Assembly (NCBI GenBank): GCA_013214065.1
Contig: JABSPK010000010.1
Coordinates: 47,917-111,916 of the forward strand
DNA length: 64,000 nt
Direction: 5' to 3'
Source: Flavobacteriaceae bacterium
GTDB taxonomy: Bacteria > Bacteroidota > Bacteroidia > Flavobacteriales > Flavobacteriaceae
Shown: one piece after another, positions 19,035 through 28,515 of the stretch
Layout: every line of letters starts with the position of its first letter
Numbering within the stretch: position 1 is the stretch's first letter
Position numbers and translations under genes: made by a program
The notes under the pieces: generated by a model
Told to the model about the DNA's origin: nothing
What the model saw: only the letters and a program-made list of their open reading frames with translations
Databases searched by the model: none

Positions 19035-19049
19035 CCCAAAATAGCATAC

Positions 19050-20015
19050 ATGTTTTTTTCCGCCATCCTATGGAATCCGGACGACACCCTATTCAAAATC
19101 GGATTCCTCCAGATCAAATATTACAACCTCATGTGGATCTTGGCCTTTGTGGTCGGCTTTTACGTCATGAAGTGGGTCTTCAACAAAGAGAACAAAACAC
19201 TTGAAAAGCTCGATTCGCTGTTTGTTTACGGAGTGGTTTCGATCATGCTGGGTGCACGGTTAGGCCATGTGTTTTTCTATGATTGGGCCTATTACAAAAA
19301 CCATTTATTGGAGATTCTTTTGCCGATACGGGAAAGCGATGACGGTAGTTTGTTCGGCTTTATCAACGGCTATGAGTTCACGGGCTTCACCGGCTTGGCC
19401 AGTCATGGAGCCGCTATTGCCGGTATCATCGGCTTGTTCCTGTTCTCGAGAAAATATAAGGATATGGGCGTTCTTTGGTTGCTCGACCGGGTCACCATGG
19501 CCAGTTTGGTGGGCGCGGGCCTTGTTCGGGTCGGAAACTTTTTCAACTCCGAGATCAACGGCAACATCGTTGATAAAACCTTCGCCTTTGCCGTGAAATT
19601 CGTTCGGGATTCCGATGATATGCCAGCCTATCGCGCCCTACAATTGACCAAGGAAAAAACGGCTAGTGCGGCCTACAAGGCCATTGAGAACAATCCGGAT
19701 TTCGCCAGTGTGCTCGATTCCATTCCGTACCGGCATCCAGTACAGTTGTATGAAGCCATCTGTTACTTTTTGATCTTTATCGCCATGTTTTTCATCTATA
19801 AGAATACCAACAAAAAAGCGAAAGCAGGTTTTTTGTTCGGATTCTGGATGGTGAGTATGTGGACGGTACGGTTCGTATTGGAATATTACAAGAAAAGTCA
19901 AGGTGGCTTTGAAGAGACTTGGGGCACCTTTAGCACCGGTCAATGGTTGAGTATTCCCTTCGTGTTGTTGGGCTTGTATTTAATGTTCAGACCTAGCGAT
20001 ACCAACCATGTGTAA
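19050..20015 (+). CDS. lgt: Prolipoprotein diacylglyceryl transferase
   Basis: The enzyme moves diacylglycerol from phosphatidylglycerol to the lipobox Cys of prolipoproteins in the inner membrane. The product has 321 residues from the ATG at 19050; a TTG six codons earlier is inside the -7 box. Family motifs: SHGAAIAGIIGL (the HGGL-like loop), LVRVGNFFNSEING (signature with catalytic Arg) and HPVQLYEA. At least six hydrophobic segments are visible. An insert at about residues 190-225 (LQLTKEKTASAAYKAIENN) is longer than in E. coli. It overlaps the next gene by 8 bases. Many lipoproteins in this window depend on it. Confidence 0.97.
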   Translation: MFFSAILWNPDDTLFKIGFLQIKYYNLMWILAFVVGFYVMKWVFNKENKTLEKLDSLFVYGVVSIMLGARLGHVFFYDWAYYKNHLLEILLPIRESDDGSLFGFINGYEFTGFTGLASHGAAIAGIIGLFLFSRKYKDMGVLWLLDRVTMASLVGAGLVRVGNFFNSEINGNIVDKTFAFAVKFVRDSDDMPAYRALQLTKEKTASAAYKAIENNPDFASVLDSIPYRHPVQLYEAICYFLIFIAMFFIYKNTNKKAKAGFLFGFWMVSMWTVRFVLEYYKKSQGGFEETWGTFSTGQWLSIPFVLLGLYLMFRPSDTNHV

Positions 20016-20496
20016 CTCAAAAGCCTTCGGAGCCCTTTTCGGTATCCTATTCCTTTTCAGCGCCTGTAAATCGGAACCCAAATCGGCCTTGAAAACCGAA
20101 GCGATCACCTTTACCAAAGAAGGGGAACTTCAGGTATTCGCAATGCCCGGGGATTCGCTAAGGACGACCTTCGCCATTGAAATCGCCGAGTCGGAATATG
20201 AGACACAGACCGGGTTGATGTACCGTGAATCGATGCGGAACGAAGAAGCTATGTTGTTCATTTTTCCTGATGTGGCCGTGCATTCTTTCTACATGAAGAA
20301 CACCCAGTTTCCGTTGGATATCCTGTTTATTGATGAAGGAATGACCATCGTGAGTATGCAAGAAAACACCGAACCGTATAACGAAGCCGGACTTTCTTCA
20401 GTGGAGCCCATCAAATACGTATTGGAAATCAACGGGGGACTGAGCGCCCAATTGGGACTTGCCATCGGAGACCGCGTTTCCTTCAAGCGCCAGTAG
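20008..20496 (+). CDS. DUF192 family lipoprotein
   Basis: A 162-residue lipoprotein (signal FGALFGILFLFSAC; lipobox FSAC) followed by the DUF192 domain: ESEYETQTGLMYRESM, LFIFPDVAVHSFYMKNT, PLDILFIDE, YVLEINGG. DUF192 is a small beta domain of unknown function, often secreted. It starts 8 bases inside lgt, so it is coupled to lgt translation. Confidence 0.92.
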   Translation: MCNSKAFGALFGILFLFSACKSEPKSALKTEAITFTKEGELQVFAMPGDSLRTTFAIEIAESEYETQTGLMYRESMRNEEAMLFIFPDVAVHSFYMKNTQFPLDILFIDEGMTIVSMQENTEPYNEAGLSSVEPIKYVLEINGGLSAQLGLAIGDRVSFKRQ

Positions 20497-20513
20497 GCCG
20501 AAACCCAAATACA

Positions 20514-21035
20514 ATGAGCGATTACCTACTCCACGAGCACGAAAGCGAACGGCTACGGTATCGCAAGGTAGTACCCTCTGACTTTGCGGCCTGGCTTCCG
20601 TTTTATCAAAATTCCGAATCCACGCGATATTGGGAGGGGATTCCGCTTACTCCTGAGACCGCTTGCCAACAACAGTTCGATCGTATCTTCGAGCGGTACG
20701 AACTCCAATTGGGCGGGATGAACGCATTGATCCACAAAAACACGAATACGCTCATTGGCCTCTGCGGGCTTTTGATCCAAGACGTCGATGGTATACAGGA
20801 ATTGGAAATCGGCTATTCGGTCTTACCAACTTACTGGAAACAAGGTTATGCTTTTGAAGCGGCAAGTGCCTGCAAACAATTCGCCTTTGATCATCGTTTA
20901 GCGGATTCGTTGATTTCGATCATCCATATCGACAACCTCCCTTCGCGAAAAGTAGCCTTGAAAAATGGCATGCTTCTCGACAAACAAACTACCTACAAAG
21001 CCAATCCAGTTCATATCTTTAGGGTACATCCATGA
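20514..21035 (+). CDS. GNAT family N-acetyltransferase (RimJ/RimL-like)
   Basis: A 173-residue acetyltransferase of the RimJ/RimL type. The acyl-CoA-binding motif A region is LEIGYSVLPTYWKQGYAFEA (G-x-x-x-E here GYAFEA), and the C-terminal segment HIDNLPSRKVALKNGM is the usual end of the fold. It starts 17 bases behind the DUF192 gene and overlaps the next gene by 4 bases (ATGA). The acceptor (protein N-terminus, antibiotic or small amine) cannot be told. Confidence 0.9.
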   Translation: MSDYLLHEHESERLRYRKVVPSDFAAWLPFYQNSESTRYWEGIPLTPETACQQQFDRIFERYELQLGGMNALIHKNTNTLIGLCGLLIQDVDGIQELEIGYSVLPTYWKQGYAFEAASACKQFAFDHRLADSLISIIHIDNLPSRKVALKNGMLLDKQTTYKANPVHIFRVHP

Positions 21036-22255
21036 ACCCGATGTACATTAAGATCAGTTATCGCACCGAAACCGACCCCAATGGCCTGGCCCGGCAATTG
21101 CTTGTCGACCCGAATCGCTTTGGCTTCGATTTGCCCGACAACGCCCTTGGTTTTCTTTATTCCCATACCACACTCAAAGGCTTCATTGAAAAAGAAGAAC
21201 GCCATGAGCAGCGGGTTTTGATGCCGAGGAGCGAACAGTCCCTGGCAAGCATGAGCAGCGGGGAACAAAAAAAGGCCTTGTTGCATTATTTGATGGATCA
21301 GGCACCCGATTACCTTGTCTTGGTCAATCCATTTGAAAATCTGGATGCCGCTTCCCAAAAAGCCCTCAAGGAACTTTTGAAACATACCCTGGCCCATTGC
21401 AGTCTTTTCCATTTATCTACAAGAAGCAACGAATTTTTAGACCTCCAAGGAGCACATTACCACTATTTGGACGGGCAGCTCAAAACCCATCACGATTCGC
21501 AAAAGGTGAATGATGTACCCCATGTCATAACGGAAATCCCCAAACCACTTGAACCGTGCCATCCGCAACAGGATCCCTTAGTCGAATTCAAGGGTGTGAA
21601 CGTTTCCTTCCATGACAAACAAGTACTCAATGGTATCGATTGGTGCCTGCGGGCCGGCGAGTTCTGGCAACTCAAAGGACCCAACGGAAGTGGTAAGTCT
21701 ACCCTGGTCCAATTGGTCACCGGCGACAGTCATAAAGGGTATGGCCAAAACATCCGCCTTTTTGGGAAAAGAAAAGGAAGTGGCGAAAGTGTTTGGGACA
21801 TCAAGGAACAGCTCGGTTATTTCACACCGGCCATGATCCAAAGATTCACTGGTTATAGCTATGCGGAGCATATGCTCATCTCGGGTCTGTATGATTCGGT
21901 AGGCCTGTATCTCCGTCCTTCCGATGAAGCTAAACGATTGGCCCAAGCATGGCTCGAACTGCTCGCTATCCCGAACAGGCCGTTCAAGAATTTGAGTATG
22001 GGGCAACAGCGGTTGCTTATGACCGCCAGGGCAATGATCAAACACCCCCCTTTGCTCCTTTTGGATGAACCGACCATTGGACTTGACGACCGAAGTGCGG
22101 CCTTTTTCGTCGAATTGGTCAACCAGTATGCCCGCCAAAGTAATTCTTGTGTGCTGTTCGTTACCCATCACGAAGAGCCCGGCCTTGTTCCAAAACAACA
22201 ACTGGAATTGGTGCCGACCGAAACAGGGTCGATTGGTAAAATCACGTACCTTTAG
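21032..22255 (+). CDS. ABC ATPase with one degenerate and one complete nucleotide-binding domain (ModF-like)
   Basis: A 407-residue soluble ABC protein. The second half is a full domain: Walker A LKGPNGSGKSTL at about 210-221, signature LSMGQQ, Walker B LLLLDEPTIGLD, H-loop VTHHEE. The first half (about residues 1-160) keeps a signature-like SMSSGEQKK and a Walker B-like YLVLVNPFENLD, but has no Walker A, and the Walker B acid is replaced. The layout is like ModF/PhrA-type twin ATPases with a decayed first domain. No permease is nearby. It overlaps the GNAT gene and ends 20 bases before the PLP decarboxylase. Function unknown. Confidence 0.85.
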   Translation: MNPMYIKISYRTETDPNGLARQLLVDPNRFGFDLPDNALGFLYSHTTLKGFIEKEERHEQRVLMPRSEQSLASMSSGEQKKALLHYLMDQAPDYLVLVNPFENLDAASQKALKELLKHTLAHCSLFHLSTRSNEFLDLQGAHYHYLDGQLKTHHDSQKVNDVPHVITEIPKPLEPCHPQQDPLVEFKGVNVSFHDKQVLNGIDWCLRAGEFWQLKGPNGSGKSTLVQLVTGDSHKGYGQNIRLFGKRKGSGESVWDIKEQLGYFTPAMIQRFTGYSYAEHMLISGLYDSVGLYLRPSDEAKRLAQAWLELLAIPNRPFKNLSMGQQRLLMTARAMIKHPPLLLLDEPTIGLDDRSAAFFVELVNQYARQSNSCVLFVTHHEEPGLVPKQQLELVPTETGSIGKITYL

Positions 22256-22275
22256 CGAAACATTTTTCGCTACCC

Positions 22276-23730
22276 ATGAACGATAGTTTAGATTTTTCAA
22301 CCGAAGCATTTGAGTCGCTTTTGAACCACACCAAGTCCATGGTACTAAGGCAATTCGAAACCCTTGATTCGCAAAAGGGATATCATGACCATTCCCAATC
22401 GGAAGTGGAAGGATGGTTCAAGGAACCACTACCCGAAAAAGGGATGGATGTCTCCGAACTTTTGGAATTCGTCGAAGAAAAGGTTTTGGATACGGCCACT
22501 GGAAACCTGGGGCCGCATATGTATGCCTATGTGATGTCAGGCGGCAACCAAGTAGCCATCTTAGCGGAAAAATTGGCCACGACCATCAATCAAAACCAGA
22601 CCAAATGGCACCTGGCTCCGGCCATGAACGAAATTGAGAAAAGGGTGGTGGCATGGACCGCCGAACTTTTAGGGTTTCCACAAGATTCAGGCGGAGTTTT
22701 GGTCAGCGGGGGATCTGCGGCCAATCTCACTGGTTTGACAGTTGGCCGAAACATCCATTTCGAGAAATCCGGCATTCGCAAGACCGGGTTGTTCGGGCAA
22801 AAACCATTCGTCGTTTATGCTTCCCAAGAAGTGCACAGCTGTGTCGATAAAAGTGTCGAGCTATTAGGGATAGGCAGTGACTATTTGAGAAAGATCCCGA
22901 CCAATGCGGGCTACCAAATCGATTTGGGTATTCTTGAAAAGCAGATCCAAATCGATAGGGCCAACGGCTTACAACCATTTTGTATCATCGGCAACGCGGG
23001 TACGGTGAATACCGGGGCAATCGATGATCTGGATGCCTTGGCCGACCTTTCGGAAAAATATGGGCTGTGGTACCATATCGATGGCGCCTACGGTGCCTTG
23101 GCGGGTATTCTTGACTCTCTGCGGGCCGAATACAAAGGCATGGGGCGTGCCGATTCGATCGCGATCGACTTCCACAAATGGCTGTACCAACCCTTTGAAG
23201 GGGGGTGCACTTTAGTGCGCAGCTGGGACAAACTCAAACGTACCTACTTCAAAAAAGCAGCCTATCTCGATACCGAGCTTGCAGATGATGGCAATCGCTT
23301 GGAGTATAACGAGCATTATTTCCAATTATCGCGAAATGCCAAAGCCTTCAAAGTTTGGATGTCGATCAAAGCCTATGGTATGGAGCGACTCAAAACGATG
23401 ATACAGAAAGACATCGATCTGACCGAATACCTAAACCGCAAGGTGAACGAATCAAGCGATTTCGAATTGGTGGCCGATTCAAAATTAGCCGTATCCTGCT
23501 TTCGCTATATCGAAGGTCTGGAAGGTGAAAAGGCCATTACCGATTTCAACAAAGCCTTGATGCCCGCACTCGAAAAAGACGGCAGGGTCTTCATTATGGG
23601 GACGGATTTAAAGGGCACCTATGCCATTCGTGCCTGCTTGATCAACCACCGTAAAACGGAACAGACCTCGGACTACTTATTGGAAGTCATACGGGATGTC
23701 GCCCAAAATCTGAATCAAAAGGCTTCGTAG
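22276..23730 (+). CDS. Pyridoxal-phosphate-dependent group II decarboxylase
   Basis: A 484-residue fold-type I PLP enzyme of the aromatic/glutamate decarboxylase group. Landmarks: HLAPAMNEIEKRVVAWTAEL, LVSGGSAANLTGLTVGRN, HSCVDKSVELLGIG, NAGTVNTGAIDD, HIDGAYGA, and DFHKWLYQPFEGG with the Schiff-base lysine at residue 301. Tyr/Trp/Asp/Glu specificity cannot be read from the sequence. It closes the plus-strand run that began at folE and is followed by a strong terminator. Confidence 0.93.
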   Translation: MNDSLDFSTEAFESLLNHTKSMVLRQFETLDSQKGYHDHSQSEVEGWFKEPLPEKGMDVSELLEFVEEKVLDTATGNLGPHMYAYVMSGGNQVAILAEKLATTINQNQTKWHLAPAMNEIEKRVVAWTAELLGFPQDSGGVLVSGGSAANLTGLTVGRNIHFEKSGIRKTGLFGQKPFVVYASQEVHSCVDKSVELLGIGSDYLRKIPTNAGYQIDLGILEKQIQIDRANGLQPFCIIGNAGTVNTGAIDDLDALADLSEKYGLWYHIDGAYGALAGILDSLRAEYKGMGRADSIAIDFHKWLYQPFEGGCTLVRSWDKLKRTYFKKAAYLDTELADDGNRLEYNEHYFQLSRNAKAFKVWMSIKAYGMERLKTMIQKDIDLTEYLNRKVNESSDFELVADSKLAVSCFRYIEGLEGEKAITDFNKALMPALEKDGRVFIMGTDLKGTYAIRACLINHRKTEQTSDYLLEVIRDVAQNLNQKAS

Positions 23731-23754
23731 ACCGGAGGCATTCCTGATAGAAAC

Positions 23755-23782
23755 AAAAAAGCCGCTTAAAAGCGGCTTTTTT
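23755..23782. terminator. Bidirectional terminator (decarboxylase / secDF)
   Basis: AAAAAAGCCGCTT with AAGCGGCTTTTTT, a perfect stem with poly-A and poly-T ends, between convergent genes. Confidence 0.93.
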
Positions 23783-23802
23783 AATGGGTTATATGTAGTT
23801 CC

Positions 23803-26760
23803 TTATTTGGAAGAAGCCTTGATCTTAGATCGCAAGGCGTCGAACATGATCGGCGTTGCAATGAAGACCGATGAATAAGTACCGATCAACACCCCAATGA
23901 TCATGGCGAACATAAAGCCACGTAAGCTTTCACCACCAAAGACGAAAATGGCCAAGAGTACGATCAAGGTCGTCAATGACGTATTCAATGTACGGCTTAA
24001 GGTACTGTTCAAGGCCTCATTGATATGATCACCATCTTTCCATCCCTTAAGGTTCACCACTTCACGGATGCGGTCGAAAACGACCACGGTATCGTTCAAT
24101 GAATATCCGATTACGGTAAGGATCGCCGCGATAAAGGCTTGATCGATCTCCATGTTGAAAGGCATGATTTCCGTAGTCAAAGAGAAGATTCCCAAAACGA
24201 TCATCACATCGTGGAATACCGCGATAACGGCACCCAGTGAGAATTGCCATCTTCTAAATCGCAACAAGATGTAAAGGAAGACGACTGCCAAGGAACCGAA
24301 GATGGCCCAAACGGCGTTGTTCTTGATATCATCCGCAATGGTCGGTCCGACTTTACGGTATTTCAATACCCCGATATCGTCATTCGAACCTCCTGGTTTG
24401 AAATCATCGAAGGTCGTTCCGTCAGGGTAGTATTTTTGAAGCGTGTTGAACAAGATATCCATGATCTCATCATCCACTTCATTGCCCTGTACATCGACCT
24501 TGTAATTCGTTGTCACGATGATCTGATTGGCTTCCCCGAAGGTTTTCGCATTAGCGCTTCCTAAAGCCGGCAATAGCTCGGAAGTGATTTCCGATGGACT
24601 TACCGCTTGTTCGAAACGGATTTGGTAATTCCGTCCTCCAACAAAATCAACGCCAGGCTGCAATCCTTTCGTAAAGAGCGAGAAGGCTCCCACACCAACC
24701 AAAACAACCGATACGATATAGGCTACTTTCCTTTTCGACAAGAAGTTGATGTTCATGTTGGTAAACAGGTTCTTGGTAATCGAGGTCGAGAACTGCAGTT
24801 CCCTCCCTTTTTTGGCGATATACCAATCAACCAACAATCGGGTGATGAAAATGGCGGTAAACAAGGAGGTCACGATACCGATCATCAAGGTAGTCGCGAA
24901 CCCTTTGATCGGGCCGGATCCAAAAACGAAAAGAATAATCGCTGTCAAACCTGTGGTGATGTTCGCATCGAGAATGGATGACAAGGCATTGCTGAAACCA
25001 TCGGCAACCGCTTGGGCCTTACCCTTTCCTCGAGCCAATTCCTCTTTGATCCGCTCGAAAATCAGCACGTTCGCATCGACCGACATACCGATCGTCAACA
25101 CGATACCCGCGATACCGGGCAAAGTCAATACCGCACCCAAACTGGTCAAAACTCCGAATATCAATACGATGTTCAATACCAAGGCAATGTCGGCGAAAAT
25201 CCCAGCTTTACCATAGTAAAAAATCATCCACAACAACACGAACGCCATGGCGATCATGAACGACATAAAGCCGCTATCGATCGCTTCTTGCCCCAATGAA
25301 GGACCGACTACGAAAGAATCGATGATATCGGCAGATGCAGGTAGCTTACCAGCACGCAGTACGTTGGCGATATCCTTGGTCTCGTTGATCGTAAAAGCTC
25401 CGGTAATTTCGGAACGCCCACCTGATATAGGTCCTGAAGAAACCCCAGGAGCCGTATAGACGCGATTGTCAAGAACGATCGCGATCCCGGTTTGATTGTT
25501 AAAAGCATCTCCGGTCAATTTCTCCCATTCACGGGCACCCTTGGTATTCATGGTCATGCTGACCGCGGGCTTGTTGAATTGATCGAAAGTATCTTGAGCA
25601 TCCGAAACCACATCACCGCTGATCCGTGGCGTTCCGTCCCTATTCGATTTTAGGGCGTACAATTCGGCGATTTCGGAATCTTTCGGAGGTTTCTCGAAAG
25701 CGAATTTGGTAAACTGGATGTCGGCCGGCAACAAACGTCGGATTTCGGGCATGGCGAAATATGACTCCAATTCAGCAATGTCGGAAACCGCTACACGGGC
25801 AATGGCATTGCTGCCAGGGGATGCTGGGATCATCTTGCCCAATAAGGGGTTCGATTGCGTGGCCAGATCCAACGAATCTTGTGCCACATCGGAAAGCAAC
25901 GAATCGATTTCCGAAGTCGGCGCAGGTTCTTCAGCTTCTTCTACAGGCTCTAGAATCGCACGAAGGCGCTCATTCGCACTAACGAAGAATTGCCCGAGAC
26001 TTTGGTTGCTCTGCGGATAGGTCTCCCAGAATTCCAATTGGGCGGTACTGGACAAGAGGTCACGTGCCCTTTGGATATCGCGTGCTCCAGGTAGTTCAAC
26101 GACGATACGACCTGAATTGCCTTCCCTTTGGATGTTCGGTTGGGTTACCCCAAAACCATCGATACGTTTCCGCAATACCTCGAAAGCCGAAACGACGGAT
26201 TCATCGATTTTTCTTCGGATGATGGGTTTGACCTCATCATCGGTCATCTGAAAATTGATCGCATCGCTTAAGCCCTTGTTCGCGAAGATATCCGGGGAGG
26301 CCAATTTGGTGTCCCCCTTGATGTTGTCGAAGGCATCGAAAAACAACTCTAGATAGGTGTCATCGCTATCCGTTGAAGCCACATCGGCATCATCGAGCGC
26401 CTTGTTGAAAACAGGGTTTTTGGTATTGTTGGCGAGTCCTTGGAGAATATCCCGAACGGAAATCTGAAGGGTCACATTGATCCCTCCCTTCAAGTCAAGC
26501 CCTTTGTTCAATTCTTTGGTCTTGGCATCATCGTAGCTGGTGTAACCCAATACAGGGTTGCCACCGATGGAATCCAAATAGGATGCCTCTAAAGCTTCCC
26601 GTTTCGACACATAGTCCTCTTCCGCTTCGGAAACTTGGCCAACGGCATAGGTTTCGGCATCACCCTCGATCTTTCCTGTGATAAAAGTGTACGAAAGCTG
26701 ATAAATACTCACCAAGCCGAAGAGCAGTGCAAAAAGCTTTATAAGTCCTTTATTTTGCAT
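23803..26760 (-). CDS. secDF: SecDF fusion, protein translocase subunit
   Basis: A 985-residue inner-membrane protein joining SecD and SecF, which uses the proton gradient to aid late steps of Sec export. The SecD part has one N-terminal segment, a periplasmic domain (LDLKGGINVTLQI, KRIDGFGVTQPNIQREG, RIVVELPGA) and five C-terminal segments with GMSVDANVLIFERIKEEL. The SecF part starts at about residue 690 (LSKRKVAYIV, GVDFVGGRNYQI) and ends with VIGYSLNDTVVVFDRIRE and GGESLRGFMFAM. The SecD-SecF fusion is normal for Bacteroidetes. An excellent promoter lies at 26799-26829. Confidence 0.98.
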   Translation of the reverse strand: MQNKGLIKLFALLFGLVSIYQLSYTFITGKIEGDAETYAVGQVSEAEEDYVSKREALEASYLDSIGGNPVLGYTSYDDAKTKELNKGLDLKGGINVTLQISVRDILQGLANNTKNPVFNKALDDADVASTDSDDTYLELFFDAFDNIKGDTKLASPDIFANKGLSDAINFQMTDDEVKPIIRRKIDESVVSAFEVLRKRIDGFGVTQPNIQREGNSGRIVVELPGARDIQRARDLLSSTAQLEFWETYPQSNQSLGQFFVSANERLRAILEPVEEAEEPAPTSEIDSLLSDVAQDSLDLATQSNPLLGKMIPASPGSNAIARVAVSDIAELESYFAMPEIRRLLPADIQFTKFAFEKPPKDSEIAELYALKSNRDGTPRISGDVVSDAQDTFDQFNKPAVSMTMNTKGAREWEKLTGDAFNNQTGIAIVLDNRVYTAPGVSSGPISGGRSEITGAFTINETKDIANVLRAGKLPASADIIDSFVVGPSLGQEAIDSGFMSFMIAMAFVLLWMIFYYGKAGIFADIALVLNIVLIFGVLTSLGAVLTLPGIAGIVLTIGMSVDANVLIFERIKEELARGKGKAQAVADGFSNALSSILDANITTGLTAIILFVFGSGPIKGFATTLMIGIVTSLFTAIFITRLLVDWYIAKKGRELQFSTSITKNLFTNMNINFLSKRKVAYIVSVVLVGVGAFSLFTKGLQPGVDFVGGRNYQIRFEQAVSPSEITSELLPALGSANAKTFGEANQIIVTTNYKVDVQGNEVDDEIMDILFNTLQKYYPDGTTFDDFKPGGSNDDIGVLKYRKVGPTIADDIKNNAVWAIFGSLAVVFLYILLRFRRWQFSLGAVIAVFHDVMIVLGIFSLTTEIMPFNMEIDQAFIAAILTVIGYSLNDTVVVFDRIREVVNLKGWKDGDHINEALNSTLSRTLNTSLTTLIVLLAIFVFGGESLRGFMFAMIIGVLIGTYSSVFIATPIMFDALRSKIKASSK

Positions 26761-26798
26761 GGATTACTAAATTTTTGGAATTTTTCTTAAACAGCGTG

Positions 26799-26829
26799 CA
26801 AATATATCATTTCAAATAGGATTTGCCAA
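26799..26829 (-). promoter_or_regulatory. Promoter of secDF
   Basis: On the minus strand TTG (26829-26827), a 20-base spacer, then TATATTTG (26806-26799). A textbook Bacteroidetes sigma promoter, 38 bases before the ATG. Confidence 0.85.
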
Positions 26830-26867
26830 TAGAATTTCGCCAATTGTCGGCCATACGACCCAACAAA

Positions 26868-26949
26868 AAATGCCATTTCGAGGCCGATTTCGAATCTTTG
26901 GGCGACAGATCACCCATAAATTCACCACCGAAACATCAAAATGGCATTT
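26868..26949. repeat. Inverted repeat between secDF and mdh
   Basis: AAATGCCATTT at 26868-26878 is repeated as its reverse complement AAATGGCATTT at 26939-26949, 60 bases apart. No gene is apparent between. A compact GCGCC-T-GGCGC hairpin (26959-26969), followed by TTTTG on the minus strand, may end mdh transcription. Confidence 0.5.
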
Positions 26950-26970
26950 GATTTCAAAAGCGCCTGGCGC

Positions 26971-27897
26971 CTATAGTTGCAATAGGCCGTTGGTCTTTTT
27001 CACCCCTTCGGCACTCTCTTGCATCTTGGCTTTCTCTGCGTCGCTCAATTCGATTTCAACGACTTTTTCGATTCCGTTTCTACCTAGTATAACGGGTACG
27101 CCGATGCAGATATCGTCCAAACCGTATTCCCCATCCAAAAAGGTCGAACAAGGGAACATTTTCTTTTGATCGCAGGCGATGGCCTGTACCAATCCGGAAA
27201 CGGCTGCCCCTGGGGCATACCAAGCACTAGTGCCTAGAAGTTTGGTCAAGGTGGCACCGCCGACCTTGGTCTCTTGAACGACCCGGTCCATTTTATCGCC
27301 ATCCAAGAATTCGGATACTTTTACGCTGTTTCGGGTGGCATGACCGATCAAAGGTACCATGCCTTTATCACTGTGACCACCGATGACCATGCCATCGATG
27401 TCAGAGATCGGCGCCCCTAAAGCTTCGGCCAAACGGTATTTGAAACGGGCACTGTCTAAAGCACCGCCCATACCGATAATACGGTGTTTCGGAAGATCGG
27501 TTGATTTATGGACCAAGTAGGTCATGGTATCCATCGGGTTACTGACCACGATGATGATGGTATTCGGTGAATGTTCCAAAAGGCTAGTGGCTACCGATTT
27601 GACAATGCCCGCATTGATCCCGATCAACTCTTCACGGGTCATGCCCGGCTTTCTTGGGATCCCGGAAGTTATGACGGCGATGTCGCTTCCCGCGGTTTTC
27701 GCATAGTCACTGGTAGTGCCGGTGATTTTGGTGTCAAAACCGTTCAATGAGGCCGTTTGCATCAAATCCATGGCCTTGCCTTCGGCATAGCCTTCCTTAA
27801 TGTCCAACAAAACGACTTCAGAAGCGAAATCCTTAATGGCAATATATTCTGCACAGCTTGCCCCTACTGCTCCGGCTCCTACTACGGTAACTTTCAT
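26971..27897 (-). CDS. mdh: Malate dehydrogenase (NAD-dependent, LDH-like type)
   Basis: A 308-residue enzyme of the TCA cycle (malate to oxaloacetate). It begins MKVTVVGAGAVGASCAEYIA with the Rossmann GxGxxG; I chose the ATG at 27897 because the frame upstream is non-coding and holds the -7 box. Catalytic features: NPMDTMTYL, RIIGMGGALDSARFKYRLAE and the active His in GGHSDKGMVPL. LDH-like MDH is the usual form in this phylum. It is a single gene between secDF and a divergent lipoprotein. Confidence 0.97.
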   Translation of the reverse strand: MKVTVVGAGAVGASCAEYIAIKDFASEVVLLDIKEGYAEGKAMDLMQTASLNGFDTKITGTTSDYAKTAGSDIAVITSGIPRKPGMTREELIGINAGIVKSVATSLLEHSPNTIIIVVSNPMDTMTYLVHKSTDLPKHRIIGMGGALDSARFKYRLAEALGAPISDIDGMVIGGHSDKGMVPLIGHATRNSVKVSEFLDGDKMDRVVQETKVGGATLTKLLGTSAWYAPGAAVSGLVQAIACDQKKMFPCSTFLDGEYGLDDICIGVPVILGRNGIEKVVEIELSDAEKAKMQESAEGVKKTNGLLQL

Positions 27898-27927
27898 TCT
27901 ACTAAGTTTTATGTGTTTTTGCGGCCT

Positions 27928-27935
27928 CAAAAATA
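27928..27935 (-). promoter_or_regulatory. -7 box (TATTTTTG) for mdh
   Basis: The minus strand reads TATTTTTG 30 bases before the mdh ATG. The nearest TTG is 14 bases upstream, closer than usual, so only the -7 element is well supported. Confidence 0.55.
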
Positions 27936-28130
27936 GGTAATTTTTGACCCAATCCTTTACCAAATCATCCTTCTTCTTTCTCGATTTCAGCAAGAATTTC
28001 CCATAAAATGTTAAAAAAACAGGGATTTCAACGAAGTTCCGACCCTTGGCAGTGTCATACGTCGAATAATTGCAATAGTCCCTTCGCTTTTTCCGTTGTC
28101 ATAGTCCCAAATCAAATTAATAACCTACTT

Positions 28131-28490
28131 ATGAAAAAGTTCTTTTCATTTTTGGCTATTATTACCCTTATTGCTGTCAGTAATTGTACCCAAGTTCCCG
28201 AAAATGACGATCCCGTCTTGGGCATTTGGGCCAAATCGGCGATTGCCGCCCAAGACACCAACGAACGCGAGGAATGGATTTTCAACGATGCCTTTTTAGG
28301 CAGGTACCAGCGTTATGTTGACAACGAACTTACGTTCTACACCGATTTCAGTTGGTCGGAAACGGATGGGATGTATACGGTCACCTACAAAGGAACCGAT
28401 ATCCCTACGGCCAGTATCGTTTTGAACGCTCAAGAGAAAATCGAGCAGTTGGAGTATACCAACGGTGAGGTTTTCGCCTACCGGGAATAG
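28131..28490 (+). CDS. Small hypothetical lipoprotein
   Basis: A 119-residue protein: signal MKKFFSFLAIITLIAVSNC with Cys 19 as the likely lipid site (lipobox AVSNC is weak at -1 Asn). The rest is a compact beta-rich domain (WIFNDAFLGRYQRY, MYTVTYKGTDI, EQLEYTNGEVFAYRE) that looks lipocalin-like (DVLGIW near the start, as in many PVLGIW lipocalin-like proteins). I chose the ATG at 28131 since it begins the signal. A terminator follows. Function unknown. Confidence 0.75.
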   Translation: MKKFFSFLAIITLIAVSNCTQVPENDDPVLGIWAKSAIAAQDTNEREEWIFNDAFLGRYQRYVDNELTFYTDFSWSETDGMYTVTYKGTDIPTASIVLNAQEKIEQLEYTNGEVFAYRE

Positions 28491-28515
28491 CCTTCTCGAA
28501 ATACTATATGAAAAT

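Noticed and set aside
26870..27169. 99-codon plus-strand frame overlapping mdh
   Set aside because: Antisense to mdh for two thirds of its length and without domain or start signals.
28131..28490. Toxin or bacteriocin immunity role for the small lipoprotein
   Set aside because: No partner gene and no motif; a lipocalin-like guess is all the sequence supports.
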